In this document: piece by piece, positions 24,884-35,184 of the stretch
Layout: every line of letters starts with the position of its first letter
Numbering within the stretch: position 1 is the stretch's first letter
Origin: Pilaira anomala
Taxonomy: Eukaryota; Mucoromycota; Mucoromycetes; Mucorales; Mucoraceae
Reading direction: 5' to 3'
Assembly: GCA_025716855.1 (NCBI GenBank)
Contig: JAIXMQ010000006.1
Span: forward strand, 423,501 to 487,500
DNA length: 64,000 nucleotides
Position numbers and translations under genes: made by a program
Notes under the pieces: model-generated
Database searches by the model: none
Told to the model about the DNA's origin: nothing
The model's input: the letters and a program-made list of their open reading frames with translations, nothing else

Positions 24884-25315
24884 TATTTCTTTTTCACTTT
24901 TTGAATGCGAAAGGAGTGGGCATTTTCTCTCGGACTTGTGAGACTTTTTATTGGTTTCAGGTCAGCCAAAAATGTAAAGTATTAATAATTAAGAGATGTG
25001 TTGTGATATAGAATATATTGTAATAAAAGAGATATAAAAAGTAGTAGAGTAGTTTGAGACTGTTTATTAGAGTAAAAAGAATAGGAGGATTTTATCTATT
25101 CTATTATTTGAGAGGGTATTTATATTCTTTATTTTACAGACTAACGACGAGTTATTGATGTGATATCATAATAGAAAGATATCAGCATGTTATTAATAAG
25201 ATTTATGTGTGAGAATTCAATACCTTTATCATTTTAATATTAGTGGGAAACGACCTGTTTATCTTTTTATTGTTATTATTATGATTTCATGTACTTCCTA
25301 TTTTATTTGATATTA
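24884..25315. other. Intergenic, no gene seen
   Basis: About 430 bases between the tRNA and the left end of the TIR element. It is AT-rich, with no open frame or RNA feature I can support. Confidence 0.5.
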
Positions 25316-25606
25316 GGGGTGTTCAGACCAATTTGTGCTAAAATCGTGCAAAATTTAAGATAATCTGATTGGTTAAAAAAGAATTTGTCAGATTTTTATA
25401 ATTGAACACCTAAAACCGCAGAACAAATCTTTGTTTAATTTGCATTTCGGTACAAATTATGCGTCATGTCAAAATAAATATGTCATTATAACAACTAGAT
25501 TACTTTCTTCTTTTCTCTTTTCTCTTTTCTCTTTTATATCTGTGTATAATTTTTTCTTTTATAATATAATAACAATCAAAACAACCAAACAGCTCAATAT
25601 CGTACA

Positions 25607-25823
25607 ATGCCTTAGAGTTTTCCCAAAATCCAACTTGATAAAGTCCTTGAAGAAAAGTGAAAAAGAAACAAAGGTACTTGTCAAATCCTACATGGAAACA
25701 TTGCAACGTCTTGTTACTGGTAATTTTAAGCGTCGTGTATTATACAGGATATTGATAAATATATGTAAAGATCATATTAAGAATCATTTCACTAGAGCTC
25801 GAAATCCACCAAGTAATCCGTAG
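25607..25823 (+). CDS. Small basic ORF inside the TIR element (plus strand)
   Basis: An open frame inside the TIR element ends at 25823; it opens further upstream (ATG at 25431), but the part from about 25607 looks most coding-like. It is rich in Lys/Arg and contains VLVKSYMETLQRLVTGNFKR. No family is recognised. It could be a host or transposon exon captured by the element, or chance. It is head-to-head in layout with the minus-strand ORF that ends at 25828, so the two stops are almost adjacent. Confidence 0.3.
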
Positions 25824-25827
25824 GAGA

Positions 25828-25998
25828 TTACTGGTTACGTTCGCTGACGGGTTTATCACAATTAATGTATGTTTTGCTAACATTGGTTTTAAAAACTACC
25901 CCGATTTGTCTACCCTTTCCTTTATCACGTCTGTTTTGTTCAATAGCAGTAATAGCATTAATTTTTTTTTTCTTTTGGATGGGACGTTGGTTGGCCAT
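25828..25998 (-). CDS. 56-residue basic ORF inside the TIR element (minus strand)
   Basis: ATG at 25998 and TAA at 25828-25830 give 56 residues, starting MANQRPIQKKKKINAI and ending SERNQ. It is strongly basic at the N-terminus. It begins inside the TIR element and converges with the plus-strand ORF. No known domain. Its short length and lack of other copies in the window keep confidence low. Confidence 0.3.
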   Translation of the reverse strand: MANQRPIQKKKKINAITAIEQNRRDKGKGRQIGVVFKTNVSKTYINCDKPVSERNQ

Positions 25999-26236
25999 TT
26001 TTATAAAGATTTAAGATATAGTTAGATACAAAGTATAGAAGATAAAGAAGAGTAGGAGCAGAAAAAAAAGTCTATTCACTTAAGAAACTAATTGCATAAT
26101 GAAAGATTTACATCATCTGTCAACTAAAAAATTGAATTTTTTTTTGCATTTTGGGTGTTCAGACCCAAAATAATTTTATTGGCTAACGTAAATTTGTCAG
26201 ATTTTAGCACAAATTGGTCTGAACACCCCTATTTAT

Positions 26237-26690
26237 TTGGTATATGAAGTATTATTTTTTGCAAAACGATTAGCTAACTTTGGCTTCAGTGAGCATCGCA
26301 ATATTGAAAAAATCATCATTGATACTCTCGCTCATGATAATCAAGTACATGTAGTAGAATGCGCTGAGGAAATCGTCAAACTAAAATCCTTATTAAGCTT
26401 GCAAGATTGCAGGATATTGTTTATATCATAATGGATCAATCTCCATTGATTTTAGCGAGCAAAGTAATGGGTGCTTCGGATTTTCAGAGTTATACCTTCT
26501 ATTTCATCGAAGATTTTGGAATATTTATTCACGTTTTCTTGATTGAACGGAACGGCATAAAACAAACACACTGTTTCTCCACGAGAAATAATATTCATGA
26601 CAACTTTAATAAAGAAAAATGTCAAGATGAAAAAAAAACCAAGTGACAAGCTGAAATGAAAAAAAAAAAAAAAAAGCTGAAATGAATCGC
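26237..26690. pseudogene. Overlapping coding-like fragments, unknown family
   Basis: On the plus strand 26237-26431 reads AKRLANFGFSEHRNIEKIII and on to LAHDNQVHVVECAEEIVKLK, then a stop. On the minus strand, from about 26690 to 26452, a frame reads KVVMNIISRGETVCLFYAVP and ends STHYFAR. The minus-strand block recurs in diverged form at about 47710-47770 (KVVINIIYRGEAV), so it is a dispersed repeat with a coding past. No start codon, complete domain or splicing supports an active gene. Confidence 0.35.
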
Positions 26691-27699
26691 CCTTTGTCGG
26701 AACAACACCTTTTTCGAAAAGTATTCGCATATGGAACTTTACCAACTTTTTCTTTTTTTCAAAAAAAAAAGATATTTTTTTTTTACCCAAATAGATATTG
26801 AATTAGGCTATCAATAATAAAGCATCTCACACTAAGGTTTCTTTAGTTACCACTTATCGACGTCTTTAAAGAAAGAAAAATAAAATAAAAAATTAACATC
26901 CAGCCAGTTTAGAACTGCGTTAAAGTGTGAGTAGCTTACATGTGAAAGTGTTTGCATGATACGTAGAAACGTTATAGGTAATTTTTTTAAACAAAATTTT
27001 ATGTCAATATTTATTGTATTGAACTACATACAATTGTATCTTTTAATTATGGATATATGTACAGTTACAAGAACGTTTTTTTTTTTTTTTTTTTTTTTGG
27101 TTTTTTACAAAAAAAAAATTAAAGCAGCTGCATGATAATTTCTTTTCATGCTGCAGTAAGGTGTTTTACTTCAGGCCATGGGATTCTTATCAAATAAACA
27201 ATTTATCTCATTGGATTGTATTTGATACGTCATTCCTTCATGGGCGTTGTAAATAAAAATACAACAACAAACTCTCCTTTTTTTTTTCTTCTTTGTCAAG
27301 TCTTTGACCGCTGACACTTATTAAAAACTTTTTCTACTTGGTGCATTCGGTGGTTACATTAGTCTACGTCTATACAAGATGGTCTTTAACGTAGGGTAGA
27401 ATGTTTATTCATCCTCTCTTTTCTTCTCGACGTTTTGATGATTTCAATAGCGCATCTTTACCAACTTTGTTCACAACTGGCACACCATTATAAGGATATA
27501 TGTATTTTTTTTCTGTAGAGGCATTATAGTTTGGTTTACTCTAGCTCTTATGGTTGGTTTTAGTAGGTAAAAAAAAAAAAGACGTGTTTCTACTTTTTTA
27601 TTTGATATTAATGACAATTTATTTAGTAGGCAATCCTTATGATGTCCAAGGTAGGTATAATAATGGGACTTAGAAATTAAGACAAGCAAGTTAGCCTTT

Positions 27700-28310
27700 G
27701 TCGCATCCATTGGCGCGGGAGAGAGACAGGTTTCAACAGTACCGATGTTACTTTCTTTATTTCTTGAACAAAGTTGAGAGTTGAAAAGATTTATCTACTT
27801 GGCTGGTCTTTTCTCTCATGCCAGGAGAGTTTGGGTCATATAAGCCTAACTGATGACTACGTTATTGGCACCTATACATCTTGCGGGCTATGTTTCTACT
27901 GGAATCTCGCTGCATTCGACCGGCAGAGGTGCGGCTCTCTGACTATCGTCAACGGTACTTTCCACATCATCTTCAACCCCCTTTCTGTAATGGAAAGACA
28001 TAAAGTAGATGTGTACCGGAGTGCAAGTTGGGTATAGAGAATTTCGTGTGCCGACATTCGTGCCCGCCTCGTGCTCTATATTCCAGAGTCCCTAACTGAA
28101 TGGTTCTTGTTGCTTGTTAATGTGGCCGTGGCACTTGAACTTGAAAGTAAGGAATGTTGCCAGTAGGTAGTTCTTTTGTGATATCTTTGCTTGCTTCTTC
28201 ACAGGGCTTTCATTGGTTGATCAAACTTACTACACACATATTTTTGGGACCAGAAGTATTCTCGCCTTCTCGTGGCTGTTGTCCTGTTAGTAACAAAAAA
28301 AAAAAGAAAA
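27700..28310. other. GC-richer island of unknown nature
   Basis: About 600 bases that are clearly less AT-rich than their flanks and almost free of homopolymers, which is unusual here. The longest frame (27774-28037, plus) resembles no family I know and has no convincing splice context. A CTGATGA at 27849 and CTGA at 27937 look like snoRNA C and D boxes, but they lie about 90 bases apart with no pairing termini seen. It could be a structured RNA gene, a lost exon or a transferred piece. Confidence 0.4.
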
Positions 28311-28319
28311 AGGGTCTAG

Positions 28320-28342
28320 TACCCCCCCCCCCTTTTTTTTTT
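28320..28342. repeat. C-run joined to T-run
   Basis: A run of 12 C is followed directly by 11 T. The same junction type (complement: A run then G run) recurs at 5348-5364, 8180-8203 and 49453-49476. Seen directly. Confidence 0.7.
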
Positions 28343-28439
28343 TCTGTGAACCAAGAAGAATACATTTATATTTTATTTAATAAAGATTTCTTTAATTTAT
28401 CATCAAAACATAATAAGCAATTTTTTCATCACAACTAAA

Positions 28440-29064
28440 TTTTTGTTACACTATACATACATAATACATTTGTTTAAACTTTTGGAAACAAAGGAGTAGA
28501 GACGAATTAATTTTAGTTATTCATTGTTATTGTATATTTGAGAAAAGTTGGGTCTATTCTGTATGATTAGGATTATTGATTTTGCATACTCGTTCTATTA
28601 AAAAACATTACTGTCTTGATCGTTTTTTGTTTTATGGGAGATAAAAATTCAAGAGCACGAGAAGTTGGGTACGATGATAGGTGAATATAAACAAATAAAA
28701 AAAGATCTTCTTTGAAGACAAAGTGTTCGTATAACATCCATACCTACTAAAAATACTGTAATAGAACTGACAGACACTTGGTTTAACTTTTTTTTTTCGA
28801 AAATATGAATGCTGTAAGAGACAAACGTATGTACTAGATAACATTCAATGACAAATGAGATGTTTTTGTCAACATGACCTAAATATTTCTTTTCCAGTCT
28901 AAGGATGTGTATATACTTTCCCGCTTTTTTAGGATATAGTAGCTGCAATATAAAGATTTACAAACGAGAATTATTCTTGGCTGTGTTTATTAGTTAAACT
29001 TGAATTCAACTAGAAACTGTTTCCATTCATAAGAAATCATCGGACTGACACTTGTAAAAAAAAA

Positions 29065-29096
<32 letters not shown>

Positions 29097-29255
29097 GTTA
29101 CACGTTTTTTCAATAGGTCAAAAAGAAATACATTATATACTAAGATAAATAACTTCAAATTCACAGATAAATACAATGTATTTTTAGTACATACTAAAAT
29201 CATTTTCCGTAATCAAATTTCCTTCTCTCTCTTTTTAACCATTCCTTAAAAATCA
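28440..29255. other. Intergenic; (AAT)n microsatellite
   Basis: AT-rich DNA with no supported gene. An (AAT)n run of about ten units lies at 29066-29095. Confidence 0.5.
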
Positions 29256-29500
29256 ATGACATATTATTCCACTGTAGAACTGGATGCGGGAGGAAAGATA
29301 TTTAAAACAACCATATATACTTTGAGAGAACCAGGGTTTTTATATAGACTGCTCAATAAAAACGAGCCGGAAGGGGTTCCATTAGAGCGAAAACGAATAT
29401 TCATTGATCGCGATGGATTTCTATTCAGCTATGTAGTTATGTGAAAAAATTACTGTTTTTCTAAGGGAGAAGGCAACTATACGTATAAATACTAACAACC
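29256..29500 (+). pseudogene. N-terminal half of a BTB-T1 (KCTD-like) domain, broken
   Basis: The ATG at 29256 opens 62 codons that match the first half of the potassium-channel tetramerisation/KCTD type BTB fold: VELDAGGKIFKTTIYTLR (family pattern LNVGG..F.T...TL) and RKRIFIDRDGFLFSYVV (family pattern FIDRDG..F..ILN). A TGA follows at 29442. Beyond it a shifted frame shows FLRE, as would be expected next, so at least one frameshift interrupts the gene. The C-terminal half is missing here. BTB-T1 domains act as oligomerising adaptors, often for Cullin-3. Confidence 0.55.
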
Positions 29501-29559
29501 ATATTTCATTTTTTTTATTTACTTGTCAAATCCATATTCCAGTGTTGTATTTATATACC

Positions 29560-30800
29560 ATTTTAAAAAGTTTTGACGTATGTAGATACAATTATCAAAT
29601 AGGCCAACAAGATTCTATTACTTGAATCATTGTTAGATTAGATTCTTCACTCTAAACCTTGAGTAATGAATAAATTCATAGGCCAGCTAGATTCGAACGA
29701 AATAAGTGGATTATTACTGATGCGCTTATGTATTACAAAGTGCAATAAAATTCACAGTGTTCAGACCGATATAAAAAGGATTTAACAGCGTTGCTAAAAT
29801 TCATACCACGTGCTTTTGTAAAATAGGGTTTTTACACTTATTAGCTTTTCATTTTGAAGACATAAAAAGGAGAATTGTACGATATGTTTTAAGATATTTA
29901 GCAAGTATGTTATGAGTTAGTCAATTTTATTTTTAACGGGCATGGATAAAATGAACCTTCAAGTGTTTGAATGAATTGAAGCTAGCATATTTGTACTTTC
30001 TAACAATCAAACATAGTCTTGTAATGATTAGAGCTAATTTTAGCTTTGTTATTATCAACAAATGCTGACAACACCACAGAAAGTAAATATTTCGGCTGAT
30101 AAAAGTAATTTAAGTTTTTTTTTTTTCAGAACTCACTGAAAGTTGATTTTTTTCTTGCAGACTATAAAATATTTATTACAAACTCTTCTCTACGCCTTTT
30201 CCTTTTCTTTAAATCTAGCCTGACTTACCTAAACACCTTTCATTTGGTGCAGCAGTGTGTTTGTTATCATACCAGGAATAATATAAGCATGCATTGTATT
30301 GTCTTCTACGACGCTTTGTTTTTGTTTCAAGTGGTGAGGATGGTATAGCCTTCATGAGATAGACTAATGTATTTCAGTTACGGTTATCAAACAGGCGATT
30401 AAGGCTTATCTTACTAAAAATTCTATTTACTGAACACCAATGCATATTCGAATCCAGACGTAATCAAACGTTTTCACCTAAAGGAAAAAAAAAAAGTGTA
30501 GCAAGTCTAACATATTATTGCATTTGTTATTTTAATCAGAGTGAAAAAAGGAAGATGACAGCTTCCCACCCGGCAAATTTCTCCGGCGAAGGGCAGGGTT
30601 TATGTGTATAAAGTCAATGTGTTTTTTTTTCACTTGCTGTTTACCTTTATAGATTCATTGAAAGTTGCAAGATGGGAGAAGAGATTAAAAATAATTTTTT
30701 TAAAAATAATGATCGGAATTAACTGAACAGTATCTATTGGGCAGTTGCCAGCTACAGTCAAAGTAATTTACTTCCTTTTGTATTTAGGAGAAGCTTATCA
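29560..30800. other. Intergenic, no gene seen
   Basis: About 1.2 kb of AT-rich DNA. I see no credible exon, RNA gene or terminal repeat in it. Confidence 0.45.
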
Positions 30801-31645
30801 ATACTAAAAAAAACTTGGTTTGTTGGTACTGTACAGTGCTACCGTACCCGCTCTATATAAGGCCGTAAAAAATTTCAGACTTTTGCGGCCTTAAATCGTG
30901 TCATGGCCTTATTTATGCCTTGAAAAAAGTTAAAATAGGCAAAATATTCAGGAAATTGCGGCCTTAAATCGGAAATGGCCTTAAATCGAACGGCCTTAAA
31001 TAGAGCGGGTACTGTACTTGATATATTTAACTACTCAATAAAAAGTGTTTATCATAGTTCTCAATAAAGCGATTTGATACTTCTGGTCGCGTAAAACATG
31101 CATGAAATATACCTTTATCATCATTACCCTCTTTGCTTTAAGCCCTTGCCCTACCTTTGTCAAATTGAATAACTCACTAAAGAGAATAATTTTAACACTA
31201 TGCAAAACTTGTTTATATGTCACTTTAGAAATGGTACACATAGTCAAACTCACGAACATGCATAACTATTTTGACTCTTGCAGAGTTTAGATGAACGTAG
31301 AGTCTTATTTTTATTAGTAAGCTCAAGGATAATAAAAGAAATATGTTAGGTGTGGCAGTAGTAGTGTCTTCTTCGATTTAGGTTACACGGGTACAGACAA
31401 AGAAGTGGTGTTTGTATTTTAGTTACACCAAGAAGATACCGTGAAAGTGGACCTTTCTATTCGCTACGATCCACTTTTCTACAAATTTTTGTACTTTTGT
31501 GCCATTGAATTTGTACTAAATAAACATCGCTCAAAACGCTGGAAACATTTTTATTGAGAAATTCATACATAAAAAAACCCGAAAAAAATAAGGTTCATGA
31601 AACCCACAACTTGTCCATAGTAAAATTTTGGAGGCGTATATAAGG
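30801..31645. repeat. Dispersed repeat, copy 1 (contains a nested MITE)
   Basis: From ATACTAAAAAAA at 30801 to about 31645 this aligns with 36511-36927. Shared blocks include GGTTTGTYGGTACTGTAC, TCTCAATAAAGCGATTTGAT and AAGTGGACCTTTCTATTCGC. Copy 1 carries two extra segments: the 173-bp MITE (30842-31014) and about 240 bases at 31092-31330. The right ends diverge just after a TATATAAGG string. No TIR, LTR or poly(A) end was found, so the element class is unknown. Confidence 0.75.
30842..31014. mobile_element. 173-bp pogo/Tigger-like MITE with TA target duplication
   Basis: The ends are CCGTACCCGCTCTATATAAG and, on the other strand, CAGTACCCGCTCTATTTAAG, a TIR of about 24 bp with two mismatches. 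TA at 30840-30841 and 31015-31016 flanks it. Copy 2 of the host repeat (near 36550) reads GTGCTACTTGATAT without the insert and has only one TA, so the borders are proven by an empty site. CAGTA-type ends with a TA duplication are those of pogo/Tigger and mariner elements. GGCCTTAAAT repeats occur internally. Too short to encode a transposase. Confidence 0.85.
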
Positions 31646-31689
31646 GCGAAAAAATCATGTATATGGTAAGCATGGCTTGAGAGATCTTC

Positions 31690-31850
31690 CGCCTTTAACT
31701 TGTGCCGCCCAGCCTGGTTACGGGTAGAGTTCGATCAGATATGCCCGGGTGGAGACCCAATGCATAAAGTTGTGTACAGGCTTTGTGTAGTTGGGACCCT
31801 AAACGAAGACCCTAGGAGGTTATTGGGCATGACCTCCGAAGGTTTAGTTT
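31690..31850. other. Short GC-richer segment next to repeat copy 1
   Basis: About 160 bases free of homopolymers and richer in G/C than the flanks, with GAGTTCGATCAGA (weakly like a Pol III B box) near 31729. A frame at 31700-31948 is open but matches nothing I know. It could be a SINE-like or structured RNA remnant. Not identified. Confidence 0.3.
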
Positions 31851-32170
31851 TTGTTTTTTTTTCTTACACTTGGGATAATCATTGTTTTCTCATTAAATTT
31901 TTAATTCTTTATTCTTCACAATTTACGATGTGTTTGATATGCAATTGAATATAAAATTGTCAACTCAAAACTTGCAATAGTTTTTATCTACGTTTTCTGT
32001 CAATTTCAAATACTAAGTAACCATTTTATTAAGAACCAACATATTGCCCTTAGTTAAAGCCCAACTTTTTTTTTTTTTTTTGTACCTTTTTAAAAAGTAA
32101 TTCTTTAATTGACATTATTCCGTTAATTTTTTTTTCTTTAACTCTTTTTTACTACATACAACATTTACAA

Positions 32171-32553
32171 ATGGCCAATCAAAGTAACAACATTACTTTA
32201 CCTGAACTCAATGTTACTTCAAAGAACTACTATGAACGAATCGCAAATTATTTTAGGAAAGCTAGATATTCTTGGTGAGACAACCAATGATCTGAAAGAA
32301 GAAGTAAAAGCCGCGAAAGAGGAAATATGTCTTTGAAAGAGGAAATGTCTTCTTTAAAAAATCAAATTAATATGATCTATTATTCCGTAGGAAATGACCT
32401 GTCTATGTCTAGCACGCACTTTGCAAGTGAAGCTACTGGTAGTGTCAAAAAGAACGGGGTTTTTTTCGGACAACTTTTCCTCCTTCGTTGGATGATAGCC
32501 TAGATAATCATATTGTTGAAGGTCCATTTCTTGAGCGTTCTGATATGTTATAG
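32171..32553 (+). pseudogene. Frameshifted coiled-coil protein relic
   Basis: ATG at 32171 starts MANQSNNITLPELNVTSKNY. The reading then continues in a second frame (SQIILGKLDILGETTNDLKE) and a third (SLKEEMSSLKNQINMIYYSV), and ends with SLDDSLDNHIVEGPFLERSD before a TAG at 32551. At least three indels are needed, so it is not functional as it stands. The middle has heptad-like Leu/Lys/Glu periodicity. Family not recognised. Confidence 0.5.
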
Positions 32554-32750
32554 CTACAACGTCTTTGACTGCTTTACTTATTCTGATAGTTTTACATGAG
32601 CCGCCACACTACAAATACTGATTGAACGAGAAAAAAAATGGATATGTTATATAAAACAACCTTCATGTTTAAAAAAAAAAAAGATCGAGCTTAAACCATA
32701 GGAATTTATGGCTCATAATTATCATCTTTAATTGAAAGAGCTCTTCTAAA

Positions 32751-32968
32751 CTAAATAATAATCATCTTTTTACATCTTGAATGTCCTGATGAGTTGTGTT
32801 TGAATAAGGACCATCTTGTTGTGGGTTTAAATAAATCTATACCCAATTCCTCCTCTGCTTTTGAATATAAACGTTCTACTCTTTCGAATTGACCATATAT
32901 AATCTGGATAGCATCTACTCGATTGGATAACAACGTACATAATTCCTGACTAAAGAGCACCTTGTAAT
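32751..32968 (-). pseudogene. Isolated coding-like exon, unknown
   Basis: On the minus strand an AG acceptor precedes a frame reading VLFSQELCTLLSNRVDAIQI and VERLYSKAEEELGIDLFKP before a stop at 32751. Residue composition looks like real protein, but no upstream exon could be joined with confidence. It is convergent with the relic ending at 32553. Confidence 0.3.
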
Positions 32969-33130
32969 TATTTATATGGTTGTTATTAGTCTGGATTCTT
33001 TATTACAGATTTCATTGGTAAATGCACATACTTTTAAATTGACAAGAACTATTTTTTTATCATAGCAACGAGATAAATGTAAGGAATTTATTAATGTACT
33101 TTAATATGTGAAAGACTTTGAATTAGTTTA

Positions 33131-33136
<6 letters not shown>

Positions 33137-33181
<45 letters not shown>
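33137..33181. repeat. 45-nt poly(T) tract
   Basis: Uninterrupted run of T; the longest homopolymer in the window. It may equally be read as poly(A) on the minus strand. No retroposed body is recognisable on either side. Confidence 0.9.
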
Positions 33182-33185
<4 letters not shown>

Positions 33186-33204
33186 AAGGTATGCAGTGGC
33201 GATC

Positions 33205-34100
33205 TTAAATTAATTCAAGATGGATATGTAGTGTAGAGAAATTAAATTGATGTATACAAGTGCTTGCAAAACAGATAATTGTAGTAAATATTTGACCAGG
33301 ATTGAAAGGTACTTCAGAGAAGATAAACCACCAATTATGTCTGTGTGAGAATAGAGCCAAATATGAATTGAGAAGTAATTTTGATATGAAGAAGGCCTCG
33401 AGTTGGGAATTAAAAAGTATAAAAGTTTGCAAGTACTTTATGGCGAGTAAATGAAGAGAGATGTGTAAAAGATGCTTTCCGGAATAGCCAGAACTGATAG
33501 TAGTTTTGTTTGATTTTTTGTTTTCTTGTTTTCTTGTTCTTTTGTTTTTTCTTTTGTTTCTGTTAAGACAAGGATTATTTCAAGGCATATATAATAGTAG
33601 TAGTCAAGACCATGTTGCCAGATTAAAAAGAAAGCGATTACATATCAAATAGTAACCATATCACAGTCAACAAAAGAGACGTTTGACGAATACATCATGA
33701 TGAGCAAGAAAGATAATAAATACCTTTGTAAAATTAAAAAACCATTTCCCAGCTATCTCCTCCCAACGAAACGAAGCCACCTCAGATGGATGGAACATCT
33801 CTACTAATGGCACTACTATCCCGACTACGGTGCCCATATTGTACTGCGAGTCAGTTAAGAAGCAAGTCAGCAAATAATGGAATCGGTTATTCGTGGTCAA
33901 AAGCTGTTTTCGATAACCAGTACTGAATCTTTCAATTAAACTATACGTATAAACTATACTAATATCTCACACACCAAACAGTATCAAACAGACAAAGATC
34001 TCTTACATGTAAAATAGAGTCATCTTGAATCAGACATTCCCCCCATTGCAACAACCGTTGTATTAGACCAACCAAGGAAGAAATAGCCATTTTATATGCA
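33205..34100 (-). pseudogene. Decayed multi-exon gene, unknown family
   Basis: ATG near 34090 opens AISSLVGLIQRLLQWGECLI followed by a GTAAGA donor. Further on (33900-33720) a frame reads RFHYLLTCFLTDSQYNMGTV and PLVEMFHPSEVASFRWEEIA, then a donor after NFTK. The phases of these exons do not join without a stop, and reading through also needs a frameshift. A hydrophobic frame at 33432-33205 may be a last exon. I infer a dead gene, but an unusual intron arrangement cannot be excluded. Confidence 0.35.
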
Positions 34101-35184
34101 AGGACTTGTAGTAAAATAAATATAGAATCATTCTTAAGAACACGTGGGAATATAATATTAGACAGTTATCTATTTCTTCCCGTAATAACGTTATAGTTAT
34201 GTCTTACCACTGATATTATTTATTATGCACATCTCAAAGTTGTTCATTTTTTGATACAATATCTCGTATGTCATCAAAGAGGTAGTTTTAAAGAATATGT
34301 ATGCTTTATTGAAGAAGAAAAGGAAAAAAAAAAAAGGGAGAAAGAAATAGAAAAAAAAAGGTCTGTTTGCGATCATGTGAGGCGCCCAAAATTTGTTGGG
34401 ATTTAAAATATGCATAAATCTGTGTCTCTTTCTTAACACCAAACATCAATACAAGTGACAAAAAAAAACTTGCCTTTTTACAAAAAACATCGCCTTATCA
34501 GCTAATGAAGCAAGCTAAATATGTGAATTTTTATTATTTTTACTTTTTGGGAAATTCAACGAAAAGTAGAAGCATATTCACATGCTGCTTCACAATTACT
34601 AAAATGAGTACATGATACATAGTGGGTATGATTACAACTGGTAACTATTACTACATAAAAATCTTTTTTTATTAAGGTAGGCTTGCTTGTTAACTGAGTA
34701 AGGTATCTTCTTTTGATAACTATTGACTCAGATAATGAAGACTGTTCTTTATCAATTCATGAGAGTATATATATATTATATATGTAATATATACGGACTC
34801 AGCCTTTACTTGCCAGGTAAAAATAGAAACAAACCAACAAAAATAAAATAGTGTTCTTAATTTTTGATTATTTGAAATATTTTGTTTAACCCATATAGTT
34901 GATTCAGAAGAGATAACTAATCCAATTGAGAGAGCTGCTAACCAATAGGATCGGAAACTTCAATTTCGACATCACGGGACTAAAAATTTTATATAAATAC
35001 CTGAGCCTTTTTTCATGTTTTAAAACACATTTACTTGACCTTGACCTAAAAAAATAAAAATTTCTTCAAATCATTGAAAATTTAACTTTAAAACACTTCT
35101 ATAATTTTCAAAACATACAAACTTGATCAAACATGAAACTTTTTTCTATGTAAAAAAAAAAAAAGAAAAAAAAAGGCTACTTTA

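Larger units (their letters stand above)
25316..26229. mobile_element. 914-bp DNA transposon-like element with 30-bp perfect TIRs
   Basis: The left end 25316-25345 (starting GGGGTGTTCAGACC) is the exact reverse complement of 26200-26229. Both ends are flanked by TA (25314-25315 and 26230-26231), consistent with a TA target duplication. Each end is also internally folded: the right 78 bases start with GGGTGTTCAGACC and end with its complement, and the left end has GAACACC about 85 bases in. The motif AATTTGTCAGATTTT occurs near both ends in the same orientation. No transposase is encoded, so it is non-autonomous. The GGGG-TGTT termini recall PIF/Harbinger and Tourist ends, but those use TWA targets, so I leave the superfamily open. 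Confidence 0.8.

Noticed and set aside
27774..28037. 87-codon frame in the GC-richer island as a protein gene
   Set aside because: No family resemblance, no splice support and no codon bias; kept only as an unexplained island.
31690..31850. SRP RNA, 5S rRNA or tRNA gene
   Set aside because: A TGACCTCC string recalls SRP RNA, but the GGAA loop and partner helices are missing; 5S and tRNA consensus boxes do not fit.
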